Source: Rana temporaria (Eukaryota; Chordata; Amphibia; Anura; Ranidae). Taken from it: a stretch of 64,000 nucleotides of DNA. The notes below the pieces were generated by a model. The model was not told the DNA's origin. It did no database searches and saw only the letters and a program-made list of their open reading frames with translations. Made by a program: the position numbers and the translations under genes. The DNA lies in assembly GCF_905171775.1 (NCBI RefSeq), contig NC_053491.1:225850486-225914485 (forward strand), written 5' to 3'. Positions 47,128 through 58,756 of this stretch are shown here, one piece after another (within the stretch, counting starts at the first letter, position 1; each line of letters begins with the position of its first letter).

Positions 47128-47446
47128 CTAAAAGAAATGCAGAACTCCAAATTTGTTTACCTGTTCTTATGATTTAGAAAGTATGAAAGATTTTGTTTTC
47201 ATCATGTTTCACCCCATAAACCAGTCAAATGCAATACATACTCTCTGTTACAGATCTATCTTTGTATATCCTGTTCCTGGAAGGAGGGTTTCAAAGTGTT
47301 AGCCTTCTTTATACAAATAACACCCACTTTTGGAAAAGGATTTCCCATGCAGACTCAGGGGCCATGTGTAACACCACCCCTGAAGCAGCATGAGGTACAC
47401 TCCTTGAAACCAGCCTCATTTGTATACAACAACTGAACTTCTATAG

Positions 47447-48307
47447 CAGGGGCGCCCAAACTTTTGAAGAGTGAGGGCCACTTAAGTGACTTGGTAACAA
47501 GTCGCGGGCCACAATGAGCGGAGCGGATGACAGGTCTGTGTCAACTTTGCATATGCAGAGCGAACACAGACACAGCCCGCTCTACTCTATGGGACCTCGG
47601 ATCTGATCCACCCAGAAAGAAGGGTACTGATTGGAGGTAGGCGGGTGTAAATTGATACCAGCCTGTTTACATCTGACGCTCCATAGAGGTGAATGGAGGG
47701 TCTGATTGGGTCCCCCTGAAAATGGACAGACGGACCCGATCAGATCGATCTTGTGAAAGGGTTCTAAGGCTGCTTTCATACTGATGCCCTGCGGTTTACC
47801 CCCACCCGTGTTCAGCACAGTGCAACTGTGGCTTTCCTGCAAGTTAGTTGAAATTTGCCGTAGACTTCTACTATATTCTTTAGGTGTGGTGTACTTTCTG
47901 AGGTCGCACCAAAACTCCTGTATTCTGGAGTTTTTTTGTGCTTTCAGAATGTGCACTAAACCGGTAGGTAATAGCAGAGGTCTATAGTCCAGTACAGGTA
48001 ACACGCAGTTGCACTGTGCTGCACCTGTGGGTCAGTGTGAAAGCAGTAACCACTGGGTTTTGCTGGCTGTTGCTGTCGCAGTGCACTTGGTATCGCTCTG
48101 CATGTGACAGGAGCTGACGCCTTACAGAAAGCGTTAGATTATGCGGCTCTCCTCTGCAGCCACTTGTTTCCTCTTTTACTGGCTCCATTCACAACACTGA
48201 TGCTCTGAGATGGCGGGTTGGCAACCCGCGTTCTGAGCTTGCTGACCCGCCATCCCAGAGCAGATGGTTGCGGGCCACATCAGAGGGCCAACGGTTGGGC
48301 ATCTCCA
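47447..48307. mobile_element. Non-autonomous hAT element with perfect 8-bp TSD (861 bp)
   Basis: The ends CAGGGGCGCCCAAAC and GTTGGGCATCTCCA are flanked by identical TTCTATAG copies (47439-47446 and 48308-48315). The subterminal motif GGGCCAC recurs in both orientations. A smaller inverted pair (GGCTGCTTTCATACTGATG near 47768 and CAGTGTGAAAGCAG near 48034) suggests an older nested MITE. Confidence 0.92.
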
Positions 48308-48368
48308 TTCTATAGCGTTTCTTCTGGATAGGGAGGAACAGGTATTGATCTGTGCCAAAGTACACATG

Positions 48369-49072
48369 GGGGGTAATCCACAAAAGGGATACGCCGGCGT
48401 ATCTACTGATACGCCGTCGTATCCCTGTTTTTATCTATGGAACTGATCCACAGAATCAGTTTACCATAGATAGGCAGAAGATCCGACATGTGTAATTGAA
48501 TTACACTGTCGGATCTTAAGGATGCAATTCTAGGCCGGCCGCTAGGTGGCGAGGCCATTGCGGCCGGCCTAGAATATGCAAATGAACACTTACGGCGATC
48601 CACGAACGTTCCGACGGGCCCGTCGCGCTAAATCTACGTCGTTTACGTCGAGTTACACCGCGTAAAAATAGGGCTGAGTCCTATTTGACTAAGCCCTATT
48701 AAGTATGGCCGTCGTTCCCGCGTCGAAATTTTAAACTCCACGTCGTTTGCGTAAGACGTTCGTGAATGGCGCTGGACGCCATTTACGTTAACGTCTAAGA
48801 AAATGACGTCGGAGCGACGTCAGTTAGAGCAATGCACGTCGGGTAAGTTACCCGACGGAGCATGCGCAGTACGTCTGGCGCGGGAGCGCGCCTAATTTAA
48901 ATGGAACTCGCCCCATTAGATTCGGCACGCCTTGCGCCGGACGGATTTGAGTTACACCGCCGCAAATTTCCAGGTAAGTGTGTTGTGGATCGATACCTAA
49001 CTTAGGAAATTTGCGGCAGTGTAACTTAAATCACTTAAGTTACGTTGCGCTGCTGGGCTGTGGATTTGGCCC
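48369..49072. mobile_element. Harbinger-like MITE (704 bp), ATG target duplication
   Basis: GGGGGTAATCCACA and TGTGGATTTGGCCC are imperfect inverted ends with ATG on both sides (48366-48368 and 49073-49075). The left part contains GATACGCCGGCGTATC, a palindrome resembling the subterminal ACGCCGGCGTA of the Harbinger transposon at 14395. Many CGTCG words occur. No gene is present. Confidence 0.8.
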
Positions 49073-49230
49073 ATGGTTCTTAACTCTGTGTACTCTGCAG
49101 GCATCGAAATATGAACTCAATAGTCTCAAAAAACAACCAGAATTCACCTGCTTACTTGATAAAAGGAAACTGAAATTGAAACGGATTCTTTGGGTTAATG
49201 TATTTTTGTAAATAGATAGCACACTAATAA

Positions 49231-49695
49231 AAGCAGAACTCCGGACAAAAAAAAACTTTGTTTAAATATATTCTTCATCAGCCACAAAGGATTTATATCC
49301 ACTTTGTGAGCTCCAAATGCCTTTGAAAATAAATCCAGTCTAAGATCCGACAGGTGTAATTATGTAATTGACACCTTGTAAAATTAGCAGTGACATCATC
49401 AGCCTGTGTGTGTGTGTGTGGGGGGGGGGGGGGGTCCAGCAGGTCTTCCCCTATAGGCTGCCTGCACAAAACTACAGGAGGGGGCGGATACAAGACTATT
49501 CACCCTGCACAAGGAGAAAGAGCAGCAGTGAATGGTCTTTATTAAAAGAAGCTCCTGCACAGAGGCAAAATTTCATGCTGGATTATTGCACAGATCTGGA
49601 AGAAATACACAATTACACCAAGATAGAAAATCAAGAATACACGTGACTCTTGCGTTTAGACAATATTTGATGAGATGAATGTGTGGAGTTCAGCT
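49231..49695. mobile_element. TTAA-type MITE, AAGCAGAACTCCGGAC end
   Basis: AAGCAGAACTCCGGAC mirrors GTGTGGAGTTCAGCTT. The right TTAA is 49696-49699 and the left is mutated (ATAA). A GTGTGTGTG/poly(G) tract lies at 49404-49433. It lies downstream of the Emx stop codon and may sit in or near its 3' UTR. Confidence 0.75.
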
Positions 49696-50184
49696 TTAAA
49701 TGGACGAGATGTCCGTTCCCATTATCTAAATTAACATTCATGTGCCCTGAGGACAATAAATAACAATAATAGCATATTTGTACATATTTAATAAGTTCCC
49801 CCCTATTGCCACATATTCATGTTTAAATATATATTTACATCAACTCTATCTAGTACACAATGGGGATTCCTGAGGTACAAGTTTTGCTGTTCTGTTATCT
49901 TTTGACTGAGAGTTCTTGATCCATTGGATTAAGTTTATATTGCATTCAAGTGTAGAGCGTTTCACTATGCTTGGCCAGTGCTACGGTATTTTGCCAAATT
50001 TTCATTTGCAGGACAAATCGATATCCAGAAGACCCTGGTTGTTGCCAGTGAAAGTACTGAAGTTGCAGACCCAATGTTCATGCTGCAAGTGGAGTATATT
50101 TTGACTTCATTTCCTGCAGTTGGCATACAGTCACCTGACATGATAGTCTGCATGTATAATGTGCCTTTTGTATGTCCTGTCATG

Positions 50185-50352
50185 TCATTCATCTGAGGTA
50201 ACATCAATGTCCTTGGAGCTGTCCTGACAGGTTGCCATTCTCCATCTGCTGACATGCTGAGTGCTTTTTCTTTTTTGCTGTGCGTCTGGACATTCCTCTT
50301 CTAACTTTTGACGTTTGTGTTTCGTTCTTCTGTTCTGAAACCATACCTTTAC
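50185..50352 (-). CDS. emx: Emx-family homeobox gene, terminal coding exon
   Basis: This exon encodes the end of a nuclear DNA-binding transcription factor of the Emx (empty spiracles) class, known for roles in forebrain and urogenital patterning. Seen: after a pyrimidine-rich acceptor ending TTTTTGTAG, an open frame of 55 codons starts VKVWFQNRRTKHKRQKLEEE, which is homeodomain positions 45-60 (recognition helix with W48, F49, Q50, N51, R53) and the Emx-specific KRQKLEEE extension. It continues through an RW(R) segment and ends IDVTSDE before TGA, matching the Emx C-terminal pattern with IDVTS near the end. The intron sits between homeodomain residues 44 and 45, the usual Emx position. Position 56 is His, where I recall Tyr in EMX1 and Phe in EMX2, so this may be a third paralogue (emx3-like). 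Paralogue identity is inference. A possible ATTAAA polyadenylation signal on this strand lies at 49787-49792. Confidence 0.93.
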   Translation of the reverse strand, partial: VKVWFQNRRTKHKRQKLEEECPDAQQKRKSTQHVSRWRMATCQDSSKDIDVTSDE

Positions 50353-50536
50353 CTACAAAAAGAGTGAGATTTTTAGTATTCAGTAGGGATGAGTAGAGCA
50401 ATTTTGCCCAAATTGATTTAACCACAATATTATTGATTTTGCCATTGAGTCAGCTAATAGGTTTATCATGTTTTCTGCTTAGATGAAATATGCTTGAAAA
50501 TTTTCTAGGCGGTAGGGTCCTTGGCAGAAGAGACTT

Positions 50537-50869
50537 CAGTAAAACCTTGGTTTGAGAGTAACTTGGTTTGAGAACGTTTTGCAAGACAAGCAAAATGCTT
50601 TAATAAATTTTGCCTTGATATACAAGCGATGTCTTGATATAAGAGTAGCGTCATGTCACAACTGAGTATAAAAAAGAAGAGAGGAGCCTCTAAGTGTAGC
50701 AATATGGTTACATTTAATTAAATTTACAACATTTAGCAACTTATTGCTACACATAGAGGTGCCTCTCTTCTCATTTATACCCTTTAAAAAAAATGCTTTG
50801 ATATACAAGTGCTTTGGATTACAAGCATGTTTCTGGAACGAATTATGCTCGCAAACCAAGGTTTTACTG
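50537..50869. mobile_element. TA-type mariner-like MITE, CAGTAAAACCTTGG family, uninterrupted copy
   Basis: CAGTAAAACCTTGGTTTGAG to CAAACCAAGGTTTTACTG matches 6143-7060 minus its nested insertion. It lies in intron 2 of the Emx gene. Confidence 0.94.
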
Positions 50870-51556
50870 TATTTACAATAGGAAGCGATAATCAATACCA
50901 ATAAAATGTGTGAATATTTAATTACATTATGCAATAAATGTGACATCAAATTAAAATAAGTAAACAGAAACACCCACTCTCATCATAGGCATAGACTCTA
51001 AGAGGTGTTTTGCAATAGGACCAGCTCCCTGCTAATCTATTTATGGCAACCTCACCTGACAGAAATTTCAGGCTGCTTTTATCTGATGTGTCCAAGAAGA
51101 GTTTTCAGGCTGATAACAGAGGAATGGTTCAGGAGGAGAGAGCTATGGGACTTAGCTCTTTGAAGAGAGATAACAAAATCCTGCTGATTTATGTGCCCAG
51201 CTCAAATTTCATGAATTTGTTTTACATCCACTTTAAATGAATACTCACACAGTTTGTATCGCTTTTAGAAAATCAGCCACATTTTTTTTTTTTCGCCAAA
51301 AAAACTCCTTCCCCTTTTTCCTATGCTGCCATTGTGCATGCACAATGTAGTGTAAACTACCGACACATCTGTAAGATGCTAAGAGTGTAGCTGTGTGCCA
51401 GGATAATGTAATTCTAGCAAGCATGTAAACGTGTAATAACAACATTGGTGGCCAATCAATAGCCAAAGAAAGAAGCACTGGAGCACTGAGGGAGAACTCG
51501 GAGCTGTCAGTGCTGGGGAAGGATAAAGTGGAAGGTAAGTCTAACATAATACACTA

Positions 51557-52642
51557 TATAGTCAACAGTATTGGGGCGTCTGCCTTTACATGCACATGAA
51601 TTTTAAAGGCACCCCAGTCTTAGTCCGTAAGGTTTAATATTGAGTTGGCCCACCCTTTGCAGCTATAACAGCTTCAACTCTTCTGGGAAGGCTGTCCAGA
51701 AGGTTTAGGAGTGTGTCTATTGGAATGTTTTACCATTCTTCCTGAAGTGGCTTTGTGAGGTCAGACAAGTTCCTCTAACCCAAACTCGCTTATCTATGTC
51801 TTTATGGACCCTGCTTTGTGCACTGGTGCGCAGTCATGTTGGAACAGGAAGAGGGCCATCCCCAAACTGTTCCCACCAAGTTGGGAGCATGAAATTGTCC
51901 AAAATATCTTGGTATGCGGACGTCTTAAGATTTCCCTTTACTGGAACTAAGGGGCCAAGCCCAACCCTTAAAAAAAACAACCCCACACTATAATCCCTCT
52001 CCACTAAATGATTTTTACCAGTCCAAAAAGCAGGGTCCATAAAGACATGGATGAGTGAGTTTGGGGTGGAGGAACCTAACTGACCTGCACAGAGTCCTCA
52101 CCTCAACCCGATAGTATACCTTTGGGATGCGAGGCAGGCCTTCTCATCCACATCAGTGCCGGACCTCACAAATGCGCTTCTGGAAGAATGGTCAAACATT
52201 CCCATAGACACACTCTTAAACCTTATGGACAGCCACCCCAGAATAATTGAAGCTGTTATAGCTGCAAAGGGTGGGCCAACTTAATCTTGAATCCTACAGA
52301 CTTAGGCCCCGTACACACGACCAGTTTCCTCGGCAGAATTCAGCTTCCGACCGAGTTTCTGGCTGAATTCTGCCGAGAAACCCGGCCGTGTGTACACTTT
52401 CGGCCGAGGAAGCCGACGAGGACCTCGGCGAGGAAATAGAGAACATGTTCTCTATTTCCTCGTTGTTCTATGGGAGAACTCGGCCCGCCAAGGTCCTCGG
52501 CGGCTCCAGGACTGAACTGGCCGAGGAACTCGATGTGTTTGGCACGTCGAGTTCCTCGGCCGTGTGTACGGGGCCTAAGACTGGGATGCCATTATGTGCT
52601 TGTAAAGGCAGACATCCCAATATTTTTGGTAAGATAGCGTAT
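51557..52642. mobile_element. Palindromic Tc1/mariner-like MITE, interrupted by a second MITE
   Basis: The arms are mirror images: AGTATTGGGGCGTC and GGTTTAATATTGAGTTGGCCC on the left correspond to complementary blocks on the right, ending near GCGTATG. Both arms carry the GCAGCTATAACAGCTTCAA block and its complement. It is a vertebrate palindromic element type that I recognise from fish and frogs. It has no intact gene, and the ORF-like stretches follow the palindrome. The right arm is split at 52305-52575. Confidence 0.85.
52305..52575. mobile_element. TWA-type MITE nested in the palindromic element
   Basis: The ends GGCCCCGTACACACG and CGTGTGTACGGGGCC are perfect inverted repeats, flanked by TTA on the left and TAA on the right. 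The interior matches 35518-35778 in reverse orientation (CGAGGAAATAGAGAACATGT, GGCACGTCGAGTTCCTCGG). The outer element reads through continuously when this segment is skipped. Confidence 0.92.
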
Positions 52643-53571
52643 GTAAGTTTTTCCACATCAAACATCTGGCAGTTTAATTCTGCTATAAGTAAACCCTCCC
52701 ATGTTGCTTAGCAAAGTGTTCTTTGTATTTGCGATTTCCTCCTTAATTTATTTTGTGTATTTTATTGTTACAGTATTTGACTTTTTTCTTACAGAAAGAA
52801 AAAATTAAATTAAATAAAGTTGAAAGCTAATTTAAAACAACAAAGTAGCTGCATTGCTGCAGTATATATACAATGTTATAAATGTTCTATATGCAGAACT
52901 CAAAAACGTATAACACAACCCTAGCAAAAAAAACTTAAAACCAGGACTCAAACATCAAACTGGATACTTTCCAAAAAGAATTGTATACCAGAATATTATA
53001 TATTTCCATTATTTTAGTTGTATATTCTTATGTTATTCTCGGATCCCAAGCTTCACAGTGGTTCTTGATCAGTAAAGGATCTGTTTAGCCTGATTTCTGA
53101 CTAAAGTACCATATGCCGAATTACAACTGTAGTACATGACCTGAGGGACTTCCGGAACTGCGGTATATGAAAGGCTTCACAGTCAGGTAAATACTGAAAT
53201 GAGAAGCTCTCTGTAAACAAAAACTCTGTGCACCCTTAACAGTCCTCCCCTTAATTGGCCCCATATGATCACCTAGACAGCCCCTTAAAGGTGCACAAAG
53301 ATCTACTTCAGTAAAAACAATAGTAGCTTGGCAGAAAAATAAAACTGTCCTAAATAGGAAAATTCTGTAAAAGCGCACAAGCCCCAAGAGCACTTACTGT
53401 ATATTATGTGTAATCACCACATATTATCACTAACCTGAATTGTAATGAAAGCCTTTAAGCTCTTTACATGTATGTGGGATTCAATGTGTAAATTAAATAG
53501 GTTTGTATGATTTTCCGTACGCCCTCAGGCTCTGAGCAAAAAAAGTTACATTTCTGTAGTGTATTCTATAC

Positions 53572-53756
53572 CTGGGTCTCTGTGAGGCACAGACTGTTTG
53601 CAAGCTGTTTCCTTTCTGTTCCGACTACATAATGGTTCTTTTCAAATGCTCCTTCAAGGCGTAGCAGTTGCGAGGGAGAGAAAGCAGTTCGTATTCGTTT
53701 AGGTTTCCTTGAAAAGGGTCCCTGAAGCAAATAGTTTTCTGTAGTATTCTCCTCAC
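53572..53756 (-). CDS. emx: Emx-family homeobox gene, exon 2 (homeodomain residues 1-44)
   Basis: This 185-bp exon encodes the N-terminal arm, helix 1, helix 2 and the turn before helix 3 of the homeodomain. Seen: the acceptor is TTTCTAAAG and the donor is CAG/GTATAG. The first two bases complete a split codon, and 61 codons follow. RKPKRIRTAFSPSQLLRLE and AFEKNHYVVG are near-identical to Emx proteins, with F8, L16 and F20 at the expected homeodomain positions. The exon ends in LTETQ, and its phase 0 end joins exactly to VKVWF in the terminal exon. Residues before the homeodomain (EENTTENYLLQGPFS) are less conserved. Odd points are Gly at homeodomain position 18, where I recall Arg in EMX1 and His in EMX2, and GTERK instead of GAERK. 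Exon 1, which should encode the start of the protein, is not visible within the remaining 10 kb to the right. Confidence 0.93.
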
Positions 53757-53897
53757 CTTTAGAAATAGAACATAAATAATATATTATTTAACAATAACAT
53801 TTTTATATTTTACACTGTTAAAAGTAACTGAGATTTACCTGGCCACAAAACCAGTGTTTGCAGCATGCATCAAAGTTGGTTATGAGGAAACTTATGA

Positions 53898-54289
53898 GGG
53901 ACTACATCCCTGCAGGGAGACCCATCATCCGAGCTGTTCTGGCTGGGGGTTAGTCAGAGTGCTTGCCCCCTCCCTTGGGACTACATCCCTGCGGGGAGAC
54001 AAGCGTCCCAATGGAGGGGGCGAGCACGCTGACTAACCCCCAGCCAGAACGGCTCGGATGATGGGGGCTTGTCTCTCCACAGGGATGCAGTCCGAAGGGA
54101 GGGGGCGAGCACGCTGACTAACCCCCAGCCAGAACAGTTTAGATGATGGGGGCAAGCTTACTGAGGAGGAACAGGAAGTGAGAAATTCCGACAAAGAAAA
54201 AAAACATTTAAAAGGGAAATCGAAGGAAAAGGTAAGTGAACCAACAATGTACTAGCTTAAGAAAATAAAAACGAACCTTTACAACCCCT
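53898..54289. mobile_element. Rearranged, left-truncated copy of the AAGGGTTGTAAAGG foldback MITE
   Basis: GAGGAACAGGAAGTGAGAAA, AAATCGAAGGAAAAGGTAAG and CCTTTACAACCCCT before TTAA (54290-54293) match the right arm of 12258-12611. The GAGCTGTTCTGGCTGGGGG segment and its complement are duplicated up to three times here, with CTACATCCCTGC spacers. The left terminus is absent. Confidence 0.8.
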
Positions 54290-54293
54290 TTAA

Positions 54294-57200
54294 CTTCCCC
54301 GCTCCCTTCAAAAAAAAGATAAGCCCTTTGAATTCAATTTCCTAATTTGGCTATTTCAGAAATTTTTGGCAATAAACCAGCAGTTTAGATGTGATGAAAA
54401 CTCAGTAAATCAAATAGCATTACAAAGATAGAAAAGTAATTGGTCAACATTTTTATGCCACTGTATAAACCTGGAAAAAAAATATTTTTGCAACTCCAAA
54501 GAATTTGAAAAACATAACTTTATTTTCAGTGCACATTTATTAGGGCCTTGAAGTAGGGGCTTTCCAAAAGTTTTCTTATGTGCACAACTGAATTTTATTT
54601 CCAATGTGTACTGGCAATAAATCATAAAAAGTAAGAAAATAGCTTGTGGTATATATATGGCATTATCATCAAAACACAAATACGCAAAGTAAAAAAAAAA
54701 TTGTGAGGCAAAGATGCCCACCAATAAAAGTCATTATTAAATCCACATGAATGGTGAGGTTATAAAATTTCAACTTAGCAACACTGAAATGTAAAACATG
54801 ACAATAATTAAAAATTACACAAACATAGCAAAGACAGTGTGTAGTAAAGCTTACTGTCCACTGTTCGGAAAATGCAAAAATATAAAACAAGGGAAATGTT
54901 TGGCTGTCCAAAAAAAGTGTCTACTTGTATTCTAAACCCCAGCTAGTCCAACCAACTTTACCCTGAACTAAAACTATGGTTTAGGGTAGGCAGTACGGGG
55001 ATGCAAGATCTGTCAATCTCCTTTATCTCTCACTCAAATTCTCATGTAGTAGTTTGTGTCTCTGTCCTTCCCACAATGCCATAATGAAAGTTTGTCTATT
55101 TTTTTGGGGACCCAATTATTTCACATCCACTAAAAACCCAACATGTATAAAAAGCCAGCATGTGATTCAACTTGTACACAACCACACAAAATACAAATAA
55201 CTCTAACAGCGACCACATCTCAATATTGTGGCCACTGTACCAGCACTGATTACTATAAAAGGGGCATCAACAGTAGACCCGCTTCATCAAACTGTTACAA
55301 CTGGAAACCAGCAAGGTAGAAGAACATGGGGTGGGAAGGGTAGCAGGCAATTTTCTTTTTTCTTTTTTAATGTGGCTATAATAATTGACTAAAGGTACCT
55401 TACAAAGTATAGAAAAAACTGGTGTAAACAACTGCAAAACATTATTCAGTACACAATTACAAGGATCTTAAATTGCAAGTTTGCATTCTATTCCCCACTG
55501 TTCTCTGTCATTGATATTCTACAGATAGCAGTGTCAATTAAAAAAAATATTAAAAAAAGGTTAAAGTTAATAACGGCAAATGCAAAGTAATATGACAAGG
55601 ACGGGTGTTCGCTTCCAGCGTCCAATAAATCAGAAGATAAGCCGTGTTATTTCAAATTTACTTGTGCATGACTTCATGTGTACACAGACTTGCTTCACCT
55701 CATGTTTCACTTTAGTAAATAAGGTCCAGGATCAGTTCCCCTCACTTCACTTTACCACTCATTTTAGTAAATCTAGTCTAACCAGTTTAAGGACTGATTT
55801 ATTATAAAGGGAAGCGAGTTTTCATTGTGTAAAATGTTCAGCTTAGTGAATAAGGCTGTGTTCACCACAATTATCCAATTCTGGCATGCCTCCTAATTTT
55901 TTTCAATGTATACTACTGAATATTCAAAGGAATTTAACCGATCTAGGATCTCAAAAGCAAAGAATGACCACAAATGTTAAATACCCTAATTGTATTACAT
56001 ATCTCTAGTCTCTTTTTGGACTCCTCCTTGCTGTTTTATAGGTTTAAAGTTAATTACTGTATACGGCAAGGAAAAAACTATACACATACCTGTAGAATGT
56101 ATTGGACATATGTAAATGTATGTATATGACTACATTTTTTTTTTATAAAACTAAAATACTTTTATAATATTAATGTAAACTAAGTTGATAAGTTCAAACC
56201 AAATATCTTTTCTTTCTGTGCACTATCCTTCATTTATATTAGTTGGTTATCCTCCTCCTCGCTCAAAATACAATCCAGTCTAAACTTTTCACGTAAGTAC
56301 TGCAGAAAAAGTCTTCTTTAATCTATTTATATTGAATTATTAGAGCTGAAAAAGTCTGATGTAATGTTAACACTTGTACTGCACTACTTGAACGCAAGAA
56401 AAATCTTCCACTAATTCCAACTTATCAAACTTTTATAAACATCTTCATAACAGAATTACATTAATTTCAATATACCACCATATTCATGTTTGCATCCTAT
56501 TATGATTTTAATTGAAACTGGGTAAGAACTGTTTTATAGTTTACTTTCTTCTATAACATCCTTTATTAAACTTCCTTGTTTAAAAAAATTAGAGTTGATT
56601 CTGTAAAATTGTATTCTCAGTGGTCAGCCGCAAACACGTGGTCGTATAAATCATCTCACTGCTTCGACCACAGGGTACTATCAGTGGTATTGCAATATTA
56701 TTTCTTATATTATAGGGTTTCAAAATGTTATCAGGCTTTGCTGTCTTCTCCTTTACTTCAGAAGTTACCAACATATTTATAAAAGAGATGACCTAGCTAA
56801 ATTTGTATAAATAGTATAGTAAAGGATAGAGTATGGAAGATTTAAAACAGCTTCTAGTTTATTTTATGTTACCCACATAACATTTGTGAAATTTCCCCTC
56901 ACGTTCTGCCCCAGAGACGCAACAGCATATAAGAGTAAATCTCTCAAAGTGAAGGGAATTCCTCTCTTACACAAATGTCCCTATTGGAGGATTTCTCCTT
57001 ACATTTTGTTCTGAAGACAGCTCTAAAGTTTTAGATTTCCCCATTTTAATTTCTTGTGACAATAGTTACTAGTACAAATAGAGGAGAGAATCTCTGAAAT
57101 GGGGACATAGACACCAATAAAAACTTGACAGATGGTCTAGTCCTTCCCCACTCCATCCCAAACTAAAATAAAAAAAGTTTTGACTAGGGATATACTTTTA

Positions 57201-58088
57201 TACATGTGAAGTTATTGTAATTTGGGTAATATCCTCTTTTTTTTAAATGCATTTAAAATGTTAATGCTTTAAAGTGAAGAAAATTAGACAAATCTGCATA
57301 CAACTGGATCTGCTGGTCGGACAACTAAATGCTCTTATTCCTAGCTAACCCAATTGCTTGACCTCACTTTAAAATACCATATATCTGGTTTACAACATCT
57401 TCATTTTCCTTTTTAATTTGAACTCTTGGTTTTGTTCAAGAAGAAAGCCAGTTTTATATAACACATATTACTATGGACCTTGAAAGCAGTTTTGAGTCTT
57501 GTTTTTTTAGTAGCTACATTGAGCCCTCATTCGTTTTTTAGTGATTTTGTCTGCTATAAAAGTAGACTTTAATTTAACAAAAATATGATCCTGGTCCTAA
57601 GTATATCATATGAGCCACATCTCTTCCTACATAATTTTAAGCCACTTAATTCTAAATACCTGCACCAATACTAAATTATGTATATGATTTGTTCACATCT
57701 TTATTTTTCTACTTGATGTTTTCTAAAAATACATAAAAATAAATATTAATACTAAAAGACAAAAATGTACTACTATATGAGCAAATCTGAATTTACATCA
57801 ACTACCTATGCCATTAGTAGTAAATATTGTATACAAAACTTAGTCCTTGTTTGTCTATTTTTTCTGTGCATTCATTCCACAAGTAATAAAGACAGTTTGG
57901 AGAATTGCATACTTTTTAAGGAAACATAAAAAGCTATAAATTGAGTCATTTTGGTAACATGATTTTCCTGACGTGCATTTTTTTGTAATTGCCTTTATAA
58001 ATGTATTTAACGCAAGCTCTGCAGTTCTTTTTGCATGGTATTAGCAACGTAATGGAGGTAATTTAGAGAGAAGCTCACAAACAGATTT
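54294..58088. other. Repeat-poor AT-rich block, probable Emx intron 1
   Basis: Almost 3.8 kb without any MITE, in contrast to one per 0.5-1 kb elsewhere. No coding exon is visible on either strand. Because the first Emx exon must lie further right, this is most simply intron 1. Confidence 0.55.
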
Positions 58089-58311
58089 ATATACCCCACT
58101 TTTAAGTACACAATGAGGTTTATTTACTAAAGTTGGAAAGCGCAAAATCAGGCTAGCTTCTGCATATAAACCAATGAGCTTCTAACCCCAGCTTGTTCAA
58201 TTAAGCCTGGTAATAAAACCTGGAAGCTCATTGGTTTCTGTGAGCCTGATTTTGCGCTTTCCAGCTTTAGTAAATAAATCCCATTGTGTACTTAAAAGTG
58301 GGGTATGCCTG
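58089..58311. mobile_element. CAGGCATACCCCAC hairpin MITE, copy 2
   Basis: ACCCCACTTTTAAGTACACA on the left is mirrored by GTGTACTTAAAAGTGGGGTA plus TGCCTG on the right, next to TA. CAATGAGCTTCTAACC pairs with the second arm. Confidence 0.9.
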
Positions 58312-58419
58312 TACAATGCCATTAAGAGCTTTAGCCTGGACAAAATGTGCTTCTACCCCTTAAAAAAGATCTAGGGATAATTTAATAATAGAGAAATGTT
58401 TACACCACCGAGCGTTTAA

Positions 58420-58753
58420 AGCCTAGTACACACAATGAGATTATTTGACGAATGATCTTCTGTTTTTTTTTTTGCATGCTAGTCTCCATATGGAAAACAA
58501 AGAGGTTACTAAAGTACGAAAATTCTAGTACCACAGAATAACAATTTTGGAAGTGGTGTAATGTGTTTTAGTGTATTTGTATTGTATTTTTGGATGAAAA
58601 CTGTGATGATTAAACGAAAATCGCACGATCTGGTATCGTATGGGAAAAGTTTTCGTGTTTGTCCCTAAAGCTGTATACTAACGAGCAGATTATCATACAA
58701 TCGTTTTGAATTCGGTATTTTTTGTACGATTTTATTATCGTGTGTACAGGGCT
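58420..58753. mobile_element. TWA-type MITE, AGCCTAGTACACACAATGAG end
   Basis: AGCCTAGTACACACAATGAG is mirrored by ATTATCGTGTGTACAGGGCT. The flanks are TAA and TTA. The interior is AT-rich with AAAATCGTACG-like short inverted motifs. Confidence 0.82.
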
Positions 58754-58756
58754 TTA

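Larger units (their letters stand above)
50353..53571 (-). other. Intron 2 of the Emx-family gene, filled with MITEs
   Basis: A GT-AG intron of 3219 bp lies between the two homeodomain exons. It hosts a TA-type MITE (50537-50869) and a palindromic Tc1-like element (51557-52642) that itself contains a 271-bp GTACACACG-type MITE. The stretch 52643-53571 is AT-rich with no repeat I recognise. Confidence 0.85.

Noticed and set aside
53840..53900. A donor-like GGCCAG/GTAAATC on the minus strand as a candidate end of Emx exon 1.
   Set aside because: The preceding frame (LVLWP in the phase required by exon 2) lacks the aromatic YPWLIHRY-type Emx exon-1 ending and runs into a rearranged MITE.
54410..54911. 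Minus-strand frames of 80-104 codons rich in Phe, Leu and Ile near Emx exon 2.
   Set aside because: Composition follows AT-rich DNA, with no signal peptide-like start, domain or splice context.
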